Positions 7,146 through 13,315 of a stretch of DNA of 14,324 nucleotides are shown here, piece after piece. Source of the DNA: Rhodobacterales bacterium CG2_30_65_12. GTDB lineage: Bacteria > Pseudomonadota > Alphaproteobacteria > Rhodobacterales > Rhodobacteraceae. A program made the position numbers and the translations under genes. The notes below the pieces were generated by a model, which was not told the origin of the DNA, did no database searches, and saw nothing but the letters and a program-made list of their open reading frames with translations. Location: assembly GCA_001873585.1 (NCBI GenBank), contig MNZL01000039.1, positions 847-15,170 of the forward strand. The letters are read 5' to 3'. Numbering within the stretch: position 1 is the first letter of the stretch; each line of letters starts with the position of its first letter.

Positions 7146-7155
7146 CAGGGATCAA
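7142..7155 (+). promoter_or_regulatory. FNR/FnrL-type binding box upstream of ccmC
   Basis: TTGACAGGGATCAA matches the FNR consensus TTGAT-N4-ATCAA at 9 of the 10 defined positions; only the fifth base differs. The box centre (7148.5) is 29 bases upstream of the first base of a TATCTT hexamer. That is the geometry of a class II FNR-activated promoter. It could equally be read by another Crp/FNR-family protein with the same half-site, such as a Dnr/Nnr-type nitric oxide regulator. Confidence 0.55.
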
Positions 7156-7177
7156 CCCGCCGAGATGTGATCGCCGC

Positions 7178-7183
7178 TATCTT
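7178..7183 (+). promoter_or_regulatory. Candidate -10 of an FNR-dependent ccmC promoter
   Basis: TATCTT matches the -10 consensus at 4 of 6 positions. If the start is at 7190, the hexamer occupies -12 to -7 and the FNR-type box is centred at -41.5, leaving a 27-base leader before the ccmC ATG. There is no separate -35 element, as expected for an activator-dependent promoter. Confidence 0.45.
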
Positions 7184-7216
7184 GCGCCAACGACAAACCG
7201 GACTTAGAGAAACGTC

Positions 7217-7993
7217 ATGTCAGATATGCACCGCACAAAACAGGCCCGCGACCGCTGGAATTTCCTGTGGGAGTGGGCCAACCCCGTCAAGTTCATGTGG
7301 TTTTCCGGGCGTGTTCTGCCCTGGCTCATCGCCGCCACCGTGATCTCGCTCGTCGCCTCGCTCGTCTGGGGCTTTTTCTTCACCCCCGAAGCGATCAATT
7401 TCGGCTCATCTGTCAAGATCATCTACGTCCACGTGCCCACTGCCACCGTGGCGGTCTCGGCATGGTTCATGATGCTGGTGGCGTCGCTGATCTGGCTGAT
7501 CCGCCGCCACCACGTTTCGGCGCTCGCCGCCAAGGCCGCCGCGCCCGTGGGGATGGTGATGACGCTGGCGGCCCTCGCCACTGGGGCGATGTGGGGCCAG
7601 CCGATGTGGGGCACCTGGTGGGCGTGGGATCCGCGGCTCACCTCGTTTCTGATCCTGTTTCTGTTCTACCTCGGCTACATGGCGCTCTGGGCCGCGATCG
7701 AGAACCCCGACACGGCCGCCGATCTGACCTCGGTGCTCGCCGTGGTTGGCTCGGTCTTTGCATTCCTCAGCCGCTACGCGGTGAATTTCTGGAACCAGGG
7801 GCTGCACCAGGGCGCGACCCTCAGCCTCGACAAGGAAGAGAACATTGCCGACAGCTACTGGATTCCGCTGGTGATCGGGATCGGCGGCTTCATGTTGTTC
7901 TTTGTCACCATGGTCTTCATCCGCACCCGGACCGAGATCCGCCTGCGCCGAATCCACGCGCTCGAACTTCGTGAAAGGATGGCCGATGCCTGA
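7217..7993 (+). CDS. ccmC: Heme exporter protein CcmC
   Basis: CcmC binds heme at the periplasmic face and delivers it to the chaperone CcmE (System I). The 258-residue protein has six hydrophobic segments and the tryptophan-rich heme-handling motif WGTWWAWDPRL (131-141). Two histidines match the known axial heme ligands: His72 in IYVHVP and His197 in GLHQG. ATG 7217 gives the family's length. The ribosome binding site is weak (AGAG around 7207). The 71-base gap from ccmB carries the FNR-type box, so ccmC may have its own oxygen-regulated promoter in addition to read-through from ccmAB. The 3' end overlaps ccmD by 8 bases. Confidence 0.97.
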   Translation: MSDMHRTKQARDRWNFLWEWANPVKFMWFSGRVLPWLIAATVISLVASLVWGFFFTPEAINFGSSVKIIYVHVPTATVAVSAWFMMLVASLIWLIRRHHVSALAAKAAAPVGMVMTLAALATGAMWGQPMWGTWWAWDPRLTSFLILFLFYLGYMALWAAIENPDTAADLTSVLAVVGSVFAFLSRYAVNFWNQGLHQGATLSLDKEENIADSYWIPLVIGIGGFMLFFVTMVFIRTRTEIRLRRIHALELRERMADA

Positions 7994-8144
7994 ATTGGGA
8001 AAATATGCCGGTGCCGTGCTGGGCTCCTGGGCTGTCACGCTCGGGCTGATCGCGGTGCTGATCGCGCTCACTTGGGTGCAGTCGCGCAAAGCCAGGGCCG
8101 GGCTCGATGCGATCGAGGCGCGGCGCAAGCGCAAGGAGGGATGA
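7986..8144 (+). CDS. ccmD: Heme exporter protein CcmD
   Basis: CcmD is a tiny single-span membrane protein that stabilises the CcmABC-CcmE complex so that heme-loaded CcmE is released. The 52-residue product begins MPELGKYAGAVLGSW, with one membrane helix at about residues 8-30. A basic tail (QSRKARAG, then ARRKRKEG) predicts a cytosolic C-terminus. Its length equals that of the R. capsulatus homologue HelD (orf52), as I recall it. The start overlaps the end of ccmC and has AAAGGA about 7 bases upstream. Genes of this size are often missed, but position, topology and the conserved YAxxV pattern make this one secure. Confidence 0.92.
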   Translation: MPELGKYAGAVLGSWAVTLGLIAVLIALTWVQSRKARAGLDAIEARRKRKEG

Positions 8145-8148
8145 CGCC

Positions 8149-8691
8149 ATGAAAATCAAGCCAATGCTGCTGCTGCCGCCGCTGATCTTTGCCGGCCTCG
8201 CGGCGCTGTTTCTCTGGGGCATGGGGCGCGATGATCCGCGCGCGCTGCCCTCCACCCGCGAAGGCGGGCCCGTGCCGGAGCTGACGCTCTCGGCCTTCGC
8301 CGGAGAGGTGCCCTTTACCCGCGAGGAGCTTGCGACCGGTGACGTGCTGCTGATCAATTTCTGGGCCAGCTGGTGTGCGCCTTGCCGGGCCGAGCACCCC
8401 CAACTCCTCACGCTTGCTGCGCAGGGGGTGCCGCTCTATGGCATCAATTACAAGGACGATGAGACCAAGGCGCAGGCCTTCATCGACGAGCTTGGCAACC
8501 CGTTCACCCGCCTCGCCGCCGATCCCTCGGGGCGCACCGGGCTGGACTGGGGCCTCTACGGTGTGCCGGAAACCTATGTGATCGACGGTAAGGGCATGGT
8601 GGTGAAGCGCTTCGCCGGGCCGATCAGCGCAAGAATTCTCGAAAGCACCATCTGGCCGGCAATCGAAGAGGCCCGCGCGCGCTCCGAATGA
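8149..8691 (+). CDS. ccmG: Thiol:disulfide interchange protein CcmG/DsbE (HelX type)
   Basis: CcmG is a membrane-anchored periplasmic thioredoxin-like reductant that keeps apocytochrome c CXXCH cysteines reduced for heme ligation. The 180-residue product has an N-terminal anchor (about residues 5-24), then a thioredoxin fold with the active site WCAPC (Cys76, Cys79). The cis-proline motif GVPET (138-142) carries the CcmG-typical Glu, and the ending is GMVVKRFAGP. The start at 8149 lies 4 bases after the ccmD stop and is preceded by AAGGAGGG (8133-8140), a strong ribosome binding site. It is the last gene of the cluster and is followed by a hairpin. ccmE, ccmF and ccmH are absent here. Confidence 0.96.
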   Translation: MKIKPMLLLPPLIFAGLAALFLWGMGRDDPRALPSTREGGPVPELTLSAFAGEVPFTREELATGDVLLINFWASWCAPCRAEHPQLLTLAAQGVPLYGINYKDDETKAQAFIDELGNPFTRLAADPSGRTGLDWGLYGVPETYVIDGKGMVVKRFAGPISARILESTIWPAIEEARARSE

Positions 8692-8697
8692 GCCGCT

Positions 8698-8716
8698 GAA
8701 GCGGCGCTGCCGCTTC
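8698..8716 (+). terminator. Hairpin after ccmG
   Basis: GAAGCGGC (8698-8705) and GCCGCTTC (8709-8716) form a perfect 8-bp stem with a 3-base loop, 6 bases after the ccmG stop. No T tract follows. It is a likely transcript end or RNA-stabilising structure. Confidence 0.55.
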
Positions 8717-8871
8717 GATTGGGCGGCGTCGCCTCGCTTTCGCCCTTCTGGCCTGTGTGCTGATGTTCGCCTGGTTTCTTGATCAGCGTCGTTTTCTCCG
8801 TTCGCCAGCTACCTTGAGGGCGCGCGAGGGAGTGGCTCGCTCGTGTCCGCCGCTGACAATGGCGGTTTGGC
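8717..8871. other. Intergenic stretch between converging ccmG and fliG homologue
   Basis: I see no credible gene. Weak inverted repeats are present, for example CCGCC/GGCGG around 8849-8867 and GCGAG/CTCGC around 8826-8842. Either could help end the minus-strand transcript. An open frame on the minus strand here lacks any protein-like composition. Confidence 0.4.
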
Positions 8872-9987
8872 CTATGCCTCGTCATCCGCGATAAGCAGGA
8901 TTTCCCCCGCCGCTTCAAGCGCGCGGATCGCCGCGACCACCGCGTTCATCGCCGCCTCGGCCTCCTTCGGTTTGACCGCGCCGAGGTTTTCCATTTCCTC
9001 GCGCAGTTGCTCGGCGAGGCGCTTCGACATCGCGCCGAGGATAAACTCGGCGGTCTCCGCCAGATCGCCTTGCGCCCCCGCCAGCGCGGTGATGAGCTGC
9101 GCCTGGTCTACCTCGCGGGTGATCTTCGGCACGTCGCGCGGGTCGATCCGGGCGGGGATGTTTGCGAAGGTAAAGATCGCCTTGCGCACCTCTTCGGCAA
9201 AGGCGGCGTCTTCCTCGTGGAGGCCCTGGAGCACCTCATCGCGGGTGGTGGCGGTCGAGTAATTGAGGATCGCGCCAACCCGTTCCACCGGCCCTTCGGC
9301 AAAGGCGCGCGCGGGCTGGGCATCGAGCTGCTCGGCGAGCGACCGACCGATCCGCTCGACCACTTCCGGCGCGATCGACCCGGTGAGCGAGACGGCATAG
9401 GCGATGCGCCGCGCGCGTGGACCGGGCAGCCGCGAGATCAGCGCGGCGGCGGTCGAGACCTTGAGCTTGGACAGCAGCACTGCCGCGATTTCCACGCTCT
9501 CTTCCTCCAGCACCGGCAGTAACCTGTCGGGATCGAGCCCGGCGATGGTTTCCCAAGGATTGCCGTTGAAGGAAAAGCCCTTGGCCTTGCGGATGCGCGC
9601 CGCCGTGGCCGCACTGATCGTGCCGTCGAGCACCGAAAGCGCGCCCTCCAGCCCGCCGGGGAACGACAGGCCGACATCCTCGATCTCGGCCACGAACTCA
9701 CCGATCACCGCCTTCAGCGTGATCCGGTCGACGAAGCGCATGGCGGCCATCTGGTGCGCAAGCTCGGCCTGCACCTCTTCCGGCAGGTCGGTGAGCGAGA
9801 GCTTCACCCCCTCGGCCAGCAACAGCCGCACGACGATTGCAGCCTTTTGTTTGCGGCTGAGCCGGCGCGGAACGCGTGTGTGCCCGGGCCCGGCGGATTG
9901 CAGCGGGGCCGCCTCATCAAACCCGAAATCCCCCAGCGCCGCAGGCAGCTGCGGGTCACTGCCGATGGCAGGCAATGCGGTGCTCAC
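8872..9987 (-). CDS. fliG: Flagellar motor switch protein FliG homologue, divergent
   Basis: FliG links the flagellar MS ring to FliM and contacts the MotA stator to make torque. The 371-residue product shows a FliG N-domain (about 40-140, KAAIVVRLLLAEG), an M-domain (about 145-220) and a C-domain (about 225-360: GPVERVGAILNY, FTFANIP, IDPRDVPKITREVD, AMSKRLAEQLREEM). By eye against E. coli, the torque-helix charges K264/R281/D288/D289/R297 become Ala303/Arg323/Glu330/Glu331/Lys339. The FliM-contact motif EHPQ becomes EESV (162-165). The start is GTG 9987 with GGGAG 7 bases upstream; the overlapping ATG runs straight into a stop. A 40-residue Pro/Gly-rich extension precedes the N-domain. No other flagellar gene is in the window. 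It may be the genome's only FliG or a diverged paralogue. Confidence 0.85.
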   Translation of the reverse strand: MSTALPAIGSDPQLPAALGDFGFDEAAPLQSAGPGHTRVPRRLSRKQKAAIVVRLLLAEGVKLSLTDLPEEVQAELAHQMAAMRFVDRITLKAVIGEFVAEIEDVGLSFPGGLEGALSVLDGTISAATAARIRKAKGFSFNGNPWETIAGLDPDRLLPVLEEESVEIAAVLLSKLKVSTAAALISRLPGPRARRIAYAVSLTGSIAPEVVERIGRSLAEQLDAQPARAFAEGPVERVGAILNYSTATTRDEVLQGLHEEDAAFAEEVRKAIFTFANIPARIDPRDVPKITREVDQAQLITALAGAQGDLAETAEFILGAMSKRLAEQLREEMENLGAVKPKEAEAAMNAVVAAIRALEAAGEILLIADDEA

Positions 9988-9994
9988 ATCCTCT

Positions 9995-9999
9995 CTCCC
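9995..9999 (-). promoter_or_regulatory. Ribosome binding site supporting a GTG start for the fliG homologue
   Basis: On the minus strand GGGAG stands 7 bases before GTG 9987-9985. The ATG that overlaps it (9989-9987) is followed at once by TGA in its own frame and cannot be the start. Confidence 0.6.
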
Positions 10000-10073
10000 G
10001 ACCGCTATCCCAAACGCGAAACATGCGGCGAGACTGGCAGAGAGGAGTTAACAACCAGCTTACGCGCCCACGC

Positions 10074-10096
10074 ATCCCGCCCGAATCAGGCGGGAT
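10074..10096. terminator. Hairpin between purB and the fliG homologue
   Basis: ATCCCGCC (10074-10081) and GGCGGGAT (10089-10096) make a perfect 8-bp stem with a 7-base loop, 69 bases after the purB stop. On the minus strand the sequence after it is GC-rich, without a U tract. It probably ends or attenuates purB transcription. Confidence 0.45.
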
Positions 10097-10147
10097 TTGC
10101 GCGGTATTTTAGTCAAGCTCGCGCGCAGCCGGTGACGATCTGAATGC

Positions 10148-10162
10148 CGGCGCAGAGCGCCG
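10148..10162 (-). terminator. Short hairpin just after the purB stop
   Basis: CGGCGC and GCGCCG (10148-10153, 10157-10162) are perfect 6-bp arms with a 3-base loop, 2 bases after the purB stop. There is no U tract; it may act with the stronger hairpin further on. Confidence 0.35.
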
Positions 10163-10164
10163 CT

Positions 10165-11472
10165 TCAGCTTTCGCCAAACACCCGTTTGAAGATCGTATC
10201 GACATGCCTGGTGTGATAGCCAAGATCGAATTTTTCGTCGATTTCGGCCGGGCTGAGCGCCGCTGTCACCTCCGGGTCGGCGAGAAGCTCCGCGTGGAAA
10301 TCCTTGCCCTGTTCCCAGACTTTCATCGCGTTGCGCTGCACCAGCCGGTAGGCATCTTCGCGGCTCACGCCGGCTTGGGTGAGCGCCAGAAGCACGCGCT
10401 GGCTCATCACCAACCCTTTGAACTTGTTCATGTTGGCGAGCATGTTGTCGGGATAGATCACCAGCTTTTCGATCACGCCCGCAAGCCGGTTGAGGGCAAA
10501 ATCGAGGGTGATCGTCGCGTCCGGGCCGATGCCGCGCTCGACCGAGGAATGCGAAATATCGCGCTCATGCCAGAGCGCCACGTTTTCCATAGCCGGCACC
10601 ACCGTCATGCGCACGAGGCGCGCCAGCCCGGTGAGGTTTTCGCTCAGCACCGGGTTACGCTTGTGCGGCATGGCCGATGAGCCCTTCTGGCCCGCCGAGA
10701 AAAACTCTTCCGCCTCCAGCACCTCGGTGCGTTGCATGTGGCGGATCTCGATTGCGACGTTTTCGATCGACGACGCGATCACGCCGAGGGTGGCGAAAAA
10801 CATCGCGTGGCGGTCGCGCGGGATCACCTGCGTGCTGATCGGCTCGGGGCGCAGGCCGAGCTTTTCGCAAACGTGCTCTTCCACCGCCGGATCAATATTG
10901 GCAAACGTGCCCACCGCGCCCGAGATCGCGCCCGTCGCCACTTCCCAGCGGGCCTTTTCAAGCCGGTTCGTGTTACGCTCCATTTCGGCGTAAAAGCGGG
11001 CAAACGTGAGCCCCATGGTGGTGGGCTCGGCGTGGATGCCGTGGCTGCGGCCAATCCGCACCGTATCCTTGTGCTCGAATGCGCGGGCCTTGAGGGCGGC
11101 CAGCAGCTTTTCCATGTCGGCCAGCAGGATGTCGGCCGCGCGCACAAGCTGCAGGTTGAAGGTGGTGTCGAGCACGTCCGAGCTTGTCATCCCCTGGTGC
11201 ACGAAGCGCGCCTGATCGCTGCCGATGTGCTCGGCGAGGTGGGTGAGAAAGGCGATCACGTCATGTTTCGTTACCGCCTCGATCTCGTCGATCCGGGCGA
11301 CGTCGAACGCGATGTCGCGCGCCTTCCACACGGCCTCGGCGTTCGCTTTCGGGATCACCCCGAGCGCGGCCTGGGCATCGCAGGCGTGGGCCTCGATCTC
11401 GTACCAGATGCGAAACTTGGTGGCGGGCTCCCAGATCGCGGTCATCTCGGGGCGGGAATAGCGGGGGATCAT
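10165..11472 (-). CDS. purB: Adenylosuccinate lyase
   Basis: PurB cleaves fumarate from adenylosuccinate (giving AMP) and from SAICAR (giving AICAR), so it acts twice in purine synthesis. The 435-residue product has the length of the Bacillus-type lyase. It contains the fumarase-superfamily signature GSSAMPHKRNP (264-274) with the catalytic Ser loop, MTSSDVLDT (95-103), GRSHGIHAEP (141-150) with the catalytic His, and WHERDISHSS near 301-310. ATG 11472 has GAAAGG about 8 bases upstream. A candidate promoter lies 36-64 bases before it. The nearest downstream gene in the same direction is the fliG homologue, separated by 177 bases with two hairpins, so cotranscription is uncertain. Confidence 0.98.
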   Translation of the reverse strand: MIPRYSRPEMTAIWEPATKFRIWYEIEAHACDAQAALGVIPKANAEAVWKARDIAFDVARIDEIEAVTKHDVIAFLTHLAEHIGSDQARFVHQGMTSSDVLDTTFNLQLVRAADILLADMEKLLAALKARAFEHKDTVRIGRSHGIHAEPTTMGLTFARFYAEMERNTNRLEKARWEVATGAISGAVGTFANIDPAVEEHVCEKLGLRPEPISTQVIPRDRHAMFFATLGVIASSIENVAIEIRHMQRTEVLEAEEFFSAGQKGSSAMPHKRNPVLSENLTGLARLVRMTVVPAMENVALWHERDISHSSVERGIGPDATITLDFALNRLAGVIEKLVIYPDNMLANMNKFKGLVMSQRVLLALTQAGVSREDAYRLVQRNAMKVWEQGKDFHAELLADPEVTAALSPAEIDEKFDLGYHTRHVDTIFKRVFGES

Positions 11473-11507
11473 GGCGGGGCCTTTCGGTTTGTGGCGGCGT
11501 TGCGCGC

Positions 11508-11536
11508 GTCATAGACTGCGGCGGCGAATGGAACAA
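11508..11536 (-). promoter_or_regulatory. Candidate purB promoter
   Basis: On the minus strand TTGTTC (11536-11531) and TATGAC (11513-11508) are 17 bases apart, matching the sigma-70 consensus at 3 and 4 of 6 positions. They predict a start near 11501, 29 bases before the ATG. The -10 overlaps a plus-strand candidate (TAGACT 11512-11517 with TTGTGG 11489-11494) for the divergent DUF6314 gene. Confidence 0.4.
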
Positions 11537-11546
11537 GGCAGGCGCG

Positions 11547-11960
11547 ATGCCGCAACTGAAGGATTTCGAAGGCCGCTGGCGGATCGCCCGCCGGATCGAG
11601 GACGAGTGGATGGGCACCACCGGCCTGTTCGAGGGCGTGGCGCGGCTCACGCCCGACGGGCGCGGACTGGCCTACTCTGAGGTGGGCGAACTTTGGCTGC
11701 CGCAAGAGGCACCGATGGCGGCGCGCCGGGGCTACCTCTGGCGCGAGGAGCCCGACGGAATTGCCGTATTCTACCAAGACGGGCGGGCTTTCCACCGGAT
11801 CAAGGCGGGCGCGCCCGTGGTGCGGGATTGGCATATCTGTGGCGAAGACGCCTACGATGTGACCTACAATTTCACCCATTGGCCCGCGTGGCGGATGATC
11901 TGGAAGGTGCGGGGGCCGCGCAAGGATTACGTTTCGATCACAGATTTTGCGCGGCTCTAG
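11547..11960 (+). CDS. DUF6314 family protein
   Basis: The 137-residue soluble protein matches a Rhodobacterales family of unknown function that I recognise as DUF6314. Its features are FEGRWRIARRIEDEW at the start, alternating beta-like segments (GLFEGVARLT, LAYSEVGELWL), RRGYLWREE, FYQDGRAFHRI, and the strongly conserved end DAYDVTYNFTHWPAWRMIWKVRGPRKDY. The pattern of strands and aromatic residues suggests a small beta barrel, lipocalin-like, that could bind a hydrophobic or planar ligand; this is inference. AAGGCAGG at 11535-11542 is the ribosome binding site for ATG 11547. It is divergent from purB and 96 bases upstream of bioY, possibly cotranscribed with it. No signal peptide or membrane span is seen. 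Confidence 0.8.
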   Translation: MPQLKDFEGRWRIARRIEDEWMGTTGLFEGVARLTPDGRGLAYSEVGELWLPQEAPMAARRGYLWREEPDGIAVFYQDGRAFHRIKAGAPVVRDWHICGEDAYDVTYNFTHWPAWRMIWKVRGPRKDYVSITDFARL

Positions 11961-12056
11961 CGCCAACACCCCAGCGCGGTTTGCGCCTAGACCCTTGCAT
12001 GGCGCGCGCGGGTGCGGCAAAACGGCCCATAACCAACAACTCAAGGGGAGAGACCC

Positions 12057-12641
12057 ATGGCCGTTACGATCAACAAGGTGCTGGGCGAAGCCTTCGGGCC
12101 GAGCGACGGCGCGGCGCGCCTGGCCAAGGATGCGGCGCTGGTGCTGGGCGGCATCGCGCTGCTCACGCTGGCGGCCAGGATTCGCGTGCCGATGTGGCCG
12201 GTGCCGATCACCATGCAAACCTTTGCCGTGCTCACTCTCGGCGCCGGGCTGGGGCTGCGGCTCGGGCTGATCAGCGTGTTGGGCTATCTCGCTCTGGGCG
12301 CGGCGGGGTTTGCCGTATTTTCCGGTGAGGGCGCCGGGCTGGCCTATGTCGCCGGGCCGACCGGCGGGTTCCTCGCAGGCTTCGCGCTGGCCGCCGCCGC
12401 GATGGGCCTCATGGCGCGTCGTGGCTGGGACCGTTCAGTGGCTGGCATGGCGGGCGCAATGCTCGTCGGCACCGCCATCATCTACGCGGTGGGCCTTGGC
12501 TGGATGGCGCATCTCTTCGCAGCCGAATACGGGCTGGCGTGGGTCTTTGAGAAGGGCATGCTGCCGTTCCTGCCGGGCGATGCGCTCAAACTGGGTCTGG
12601 CCGCGCTGGTGGTGCCGGGCCTGTGGAAGCTCGCGCGCTGA
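12057..12641 (+). CDS. bioY: Biotin transporter BioY (ECF-type substrate-binding subunit)
   Basis: BioY is the membrane S component that captures biotin for uptake, usually with the ECF module BioM (ATPase) and BioN. The 194-residue protein has about six hydrophobic helices. Family motifs are RVPMWPVPITMQTFAVL (42-58), YLALGAAG, the signature AGPTGGFLAGF (99-109) and FLPGDALKL near the C-terminus. A strong ribosome binding site AAGGGGAG (12043-12050) precedes ATG 12057. No bioM or bioN adjoins it, so it is either an orphan that works alone or one that borrows an ECF module encoded elsewhere. I saw no BioR-like operator (TTATCTATAA type) in the 96-base leader. The gene ends at a strong terminator. 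Confidence 0.95.
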   Translation: MAVTINKVLGEAFGPSDGAARLAKDAALVLGGIALLTLAARIRVPMWPVPITMQTFAVLTLGAGLGLRLGLISVLGYLALGAAGFAVFSGEGAGLAYVAGPTGGFLAGFALAAAAMGLMARRGWDRSVAGMAGAMLVGTAIIYAVGLGWMAHLFAAEYGLAWVFEKGMLPFLPGDALKLGLAALVVPGLWKLAR

Positions 12642-12664
12642 ACCTTTCAACCGGTTGACATTGT

Positions 12665-12690
12665 AAACGCCGCTCTTCGGGGCGGCGTTT
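12665..12690. terminator. Bidirectional terminator between bioY and the NYN nuclease gene
   Basis: AAACGCCGC (12665-12673) pairs perfectly with GCGGCGTTT (12682-12690). The inner bases allow two more pairs (one G-U) closing a cUUCGg tetraloop. The A-rich left and T-rich right flanks suit both directions, and the genes on either side converge on it. Confidence 0.8.
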
Positions 12691-12696
12691 CGCGTT

Positions 12697-13269
12697 TCAG
12701 CGCCCTTGCGCCGGGGCCAGATCAAGCCAGAGCCGACCCGCCCGATACCCGCCTTTGATCAAATAGCCCGGCGTCTTTACGTCGGGAAAATCTCCGGCCC
12801 AATCGCGGTAGCGGTCGTTGGTGACGATCCGCGCGCCAAGATCGTGCGCGGCGGTCAGGATGAAGGGGTCGGCGGGCGTGCCCTTGGGCACCACCAGCAC
12901 CCGGTCGAGCGGCAAGGCCAGGCGCTCACTGAAGGCACGATCATTCTGGTGGCGACCGAAAAGCAGGTAGCCGGCGTTGGCGTCAAACACCACACCGGGC
13001 GTCATGCCGAGGTTGGCGACATGGGCCAACACCACGCGCACGGTTTCAAGATCGGGGGTCTCATTGCGCCAATACATCACGTTGGAGCCGTCGAGGATCA
13101 CCCAGTTGGGCGTTGTTCCGGGGCGCTGGCTGAGGGCGCGAAGCAGCAGGTAAAGGCTGGCGAGCGCGGCGGGTCCGGCGATCATCAGAAGATCAGACCA
13201 GCCGGGCAGGGCGAGGGCCGCCACGACACCGGCGAAAGAAGTGAAAAACAAGACGGCGGGCGCAACCAT
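12697..13269 (-). CDS. Membrane-anchored NYN/PIN-type ribonuclease (Zc3h12a-like)
   Basis: The 190-residue protein has two hydrophobic N-terminal segments (about 2-21 and 26-45) followed by a cytosolic NYN/PIN-like nuclease domain. Candidate metal-binding residues sit where the family has them: Asp60 in WVILDGSNVM, Asp96 in VVFDANAG, Asp134 in KGTPADPFIL and Asp152 in VTNDRYRDW. The ADPFILTAAHDLGARIVTND stretch strongly recalls the Regnase/Zc3h12a-type RNase domain, which cleaves single-stranded or structured RNA. The target RNA in bacteria is not known to me. There is no adjacent antitoxin-like gene, so this does not look like a VapBC pair. The gene converges with bioY and is divergent from psd. 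The ATG at 13269 has only a weak ribosome binding site (AGG about 10 bases upstream). Confidence 0.8.
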   Translation of the reverse strand: MVAPAVLFFTSFAGVVAALALPGWSDLLMIAGPAALASLYLLLRALSQRPGTTPNWVILDGSNVMYWRNETPDLETVRVVLAHVANLGMTPGVVFDANAGYLLFGRHQNDRAFSERLALPLDRVLVVPKGTPADPFILTAAHDLGARIVTNDRYRDWAGDFPDVKTPGYLIKGGYRAGRLWLDLAPAQGR

Positions 13270-13308
13270 GGCGCGAACCTAGCCTGCGGCCTTGTGACCG
13301 GCAAGCTG

Positions 13309-13314
13309 GTTATA
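13309..13314 (-). promoter_or_regulatory. Candidate -10 of the NYN nuclease gene
   Basis: On the minus strand TATAAC matches the -10 consensus at 5 of 6 positions, 40 bases upstream of the ATG. No good -35 is seen at the normal spacing. Confidence 0.35.
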
Positions 13315-13315
13315 C

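Noticed and set aside
8574..8918. A 114-codon minus-strand frame across the ccmG end and the intergenic hairpin
   Set aside because: It overlaps the ccmG coding end and the fliG homologue end, and its composition is not protein-like.
10053..10061. AACCAGCTT shared in inverse orientation with the psd upstream region (AAGCTGGTT near 13302)
   Set aside because: A single 9-bp match in 14 kb is expected by chance and the contexts differ.
12654..12668. Near-palindrome GTTGACA-T-TGTAAAC as an operator
   Set aside because: It lies between converging gene ends and overlaps the terminator stem, where an operator would have no promoter to control; a chance match is more likely.
12697..13269. VapC-type toxin of a toxin-antitoxin pair
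   Set aside because: There is no antitoxin-like small gene on either side, and the protein has two N-terminal membrane segments, unlike VapC.
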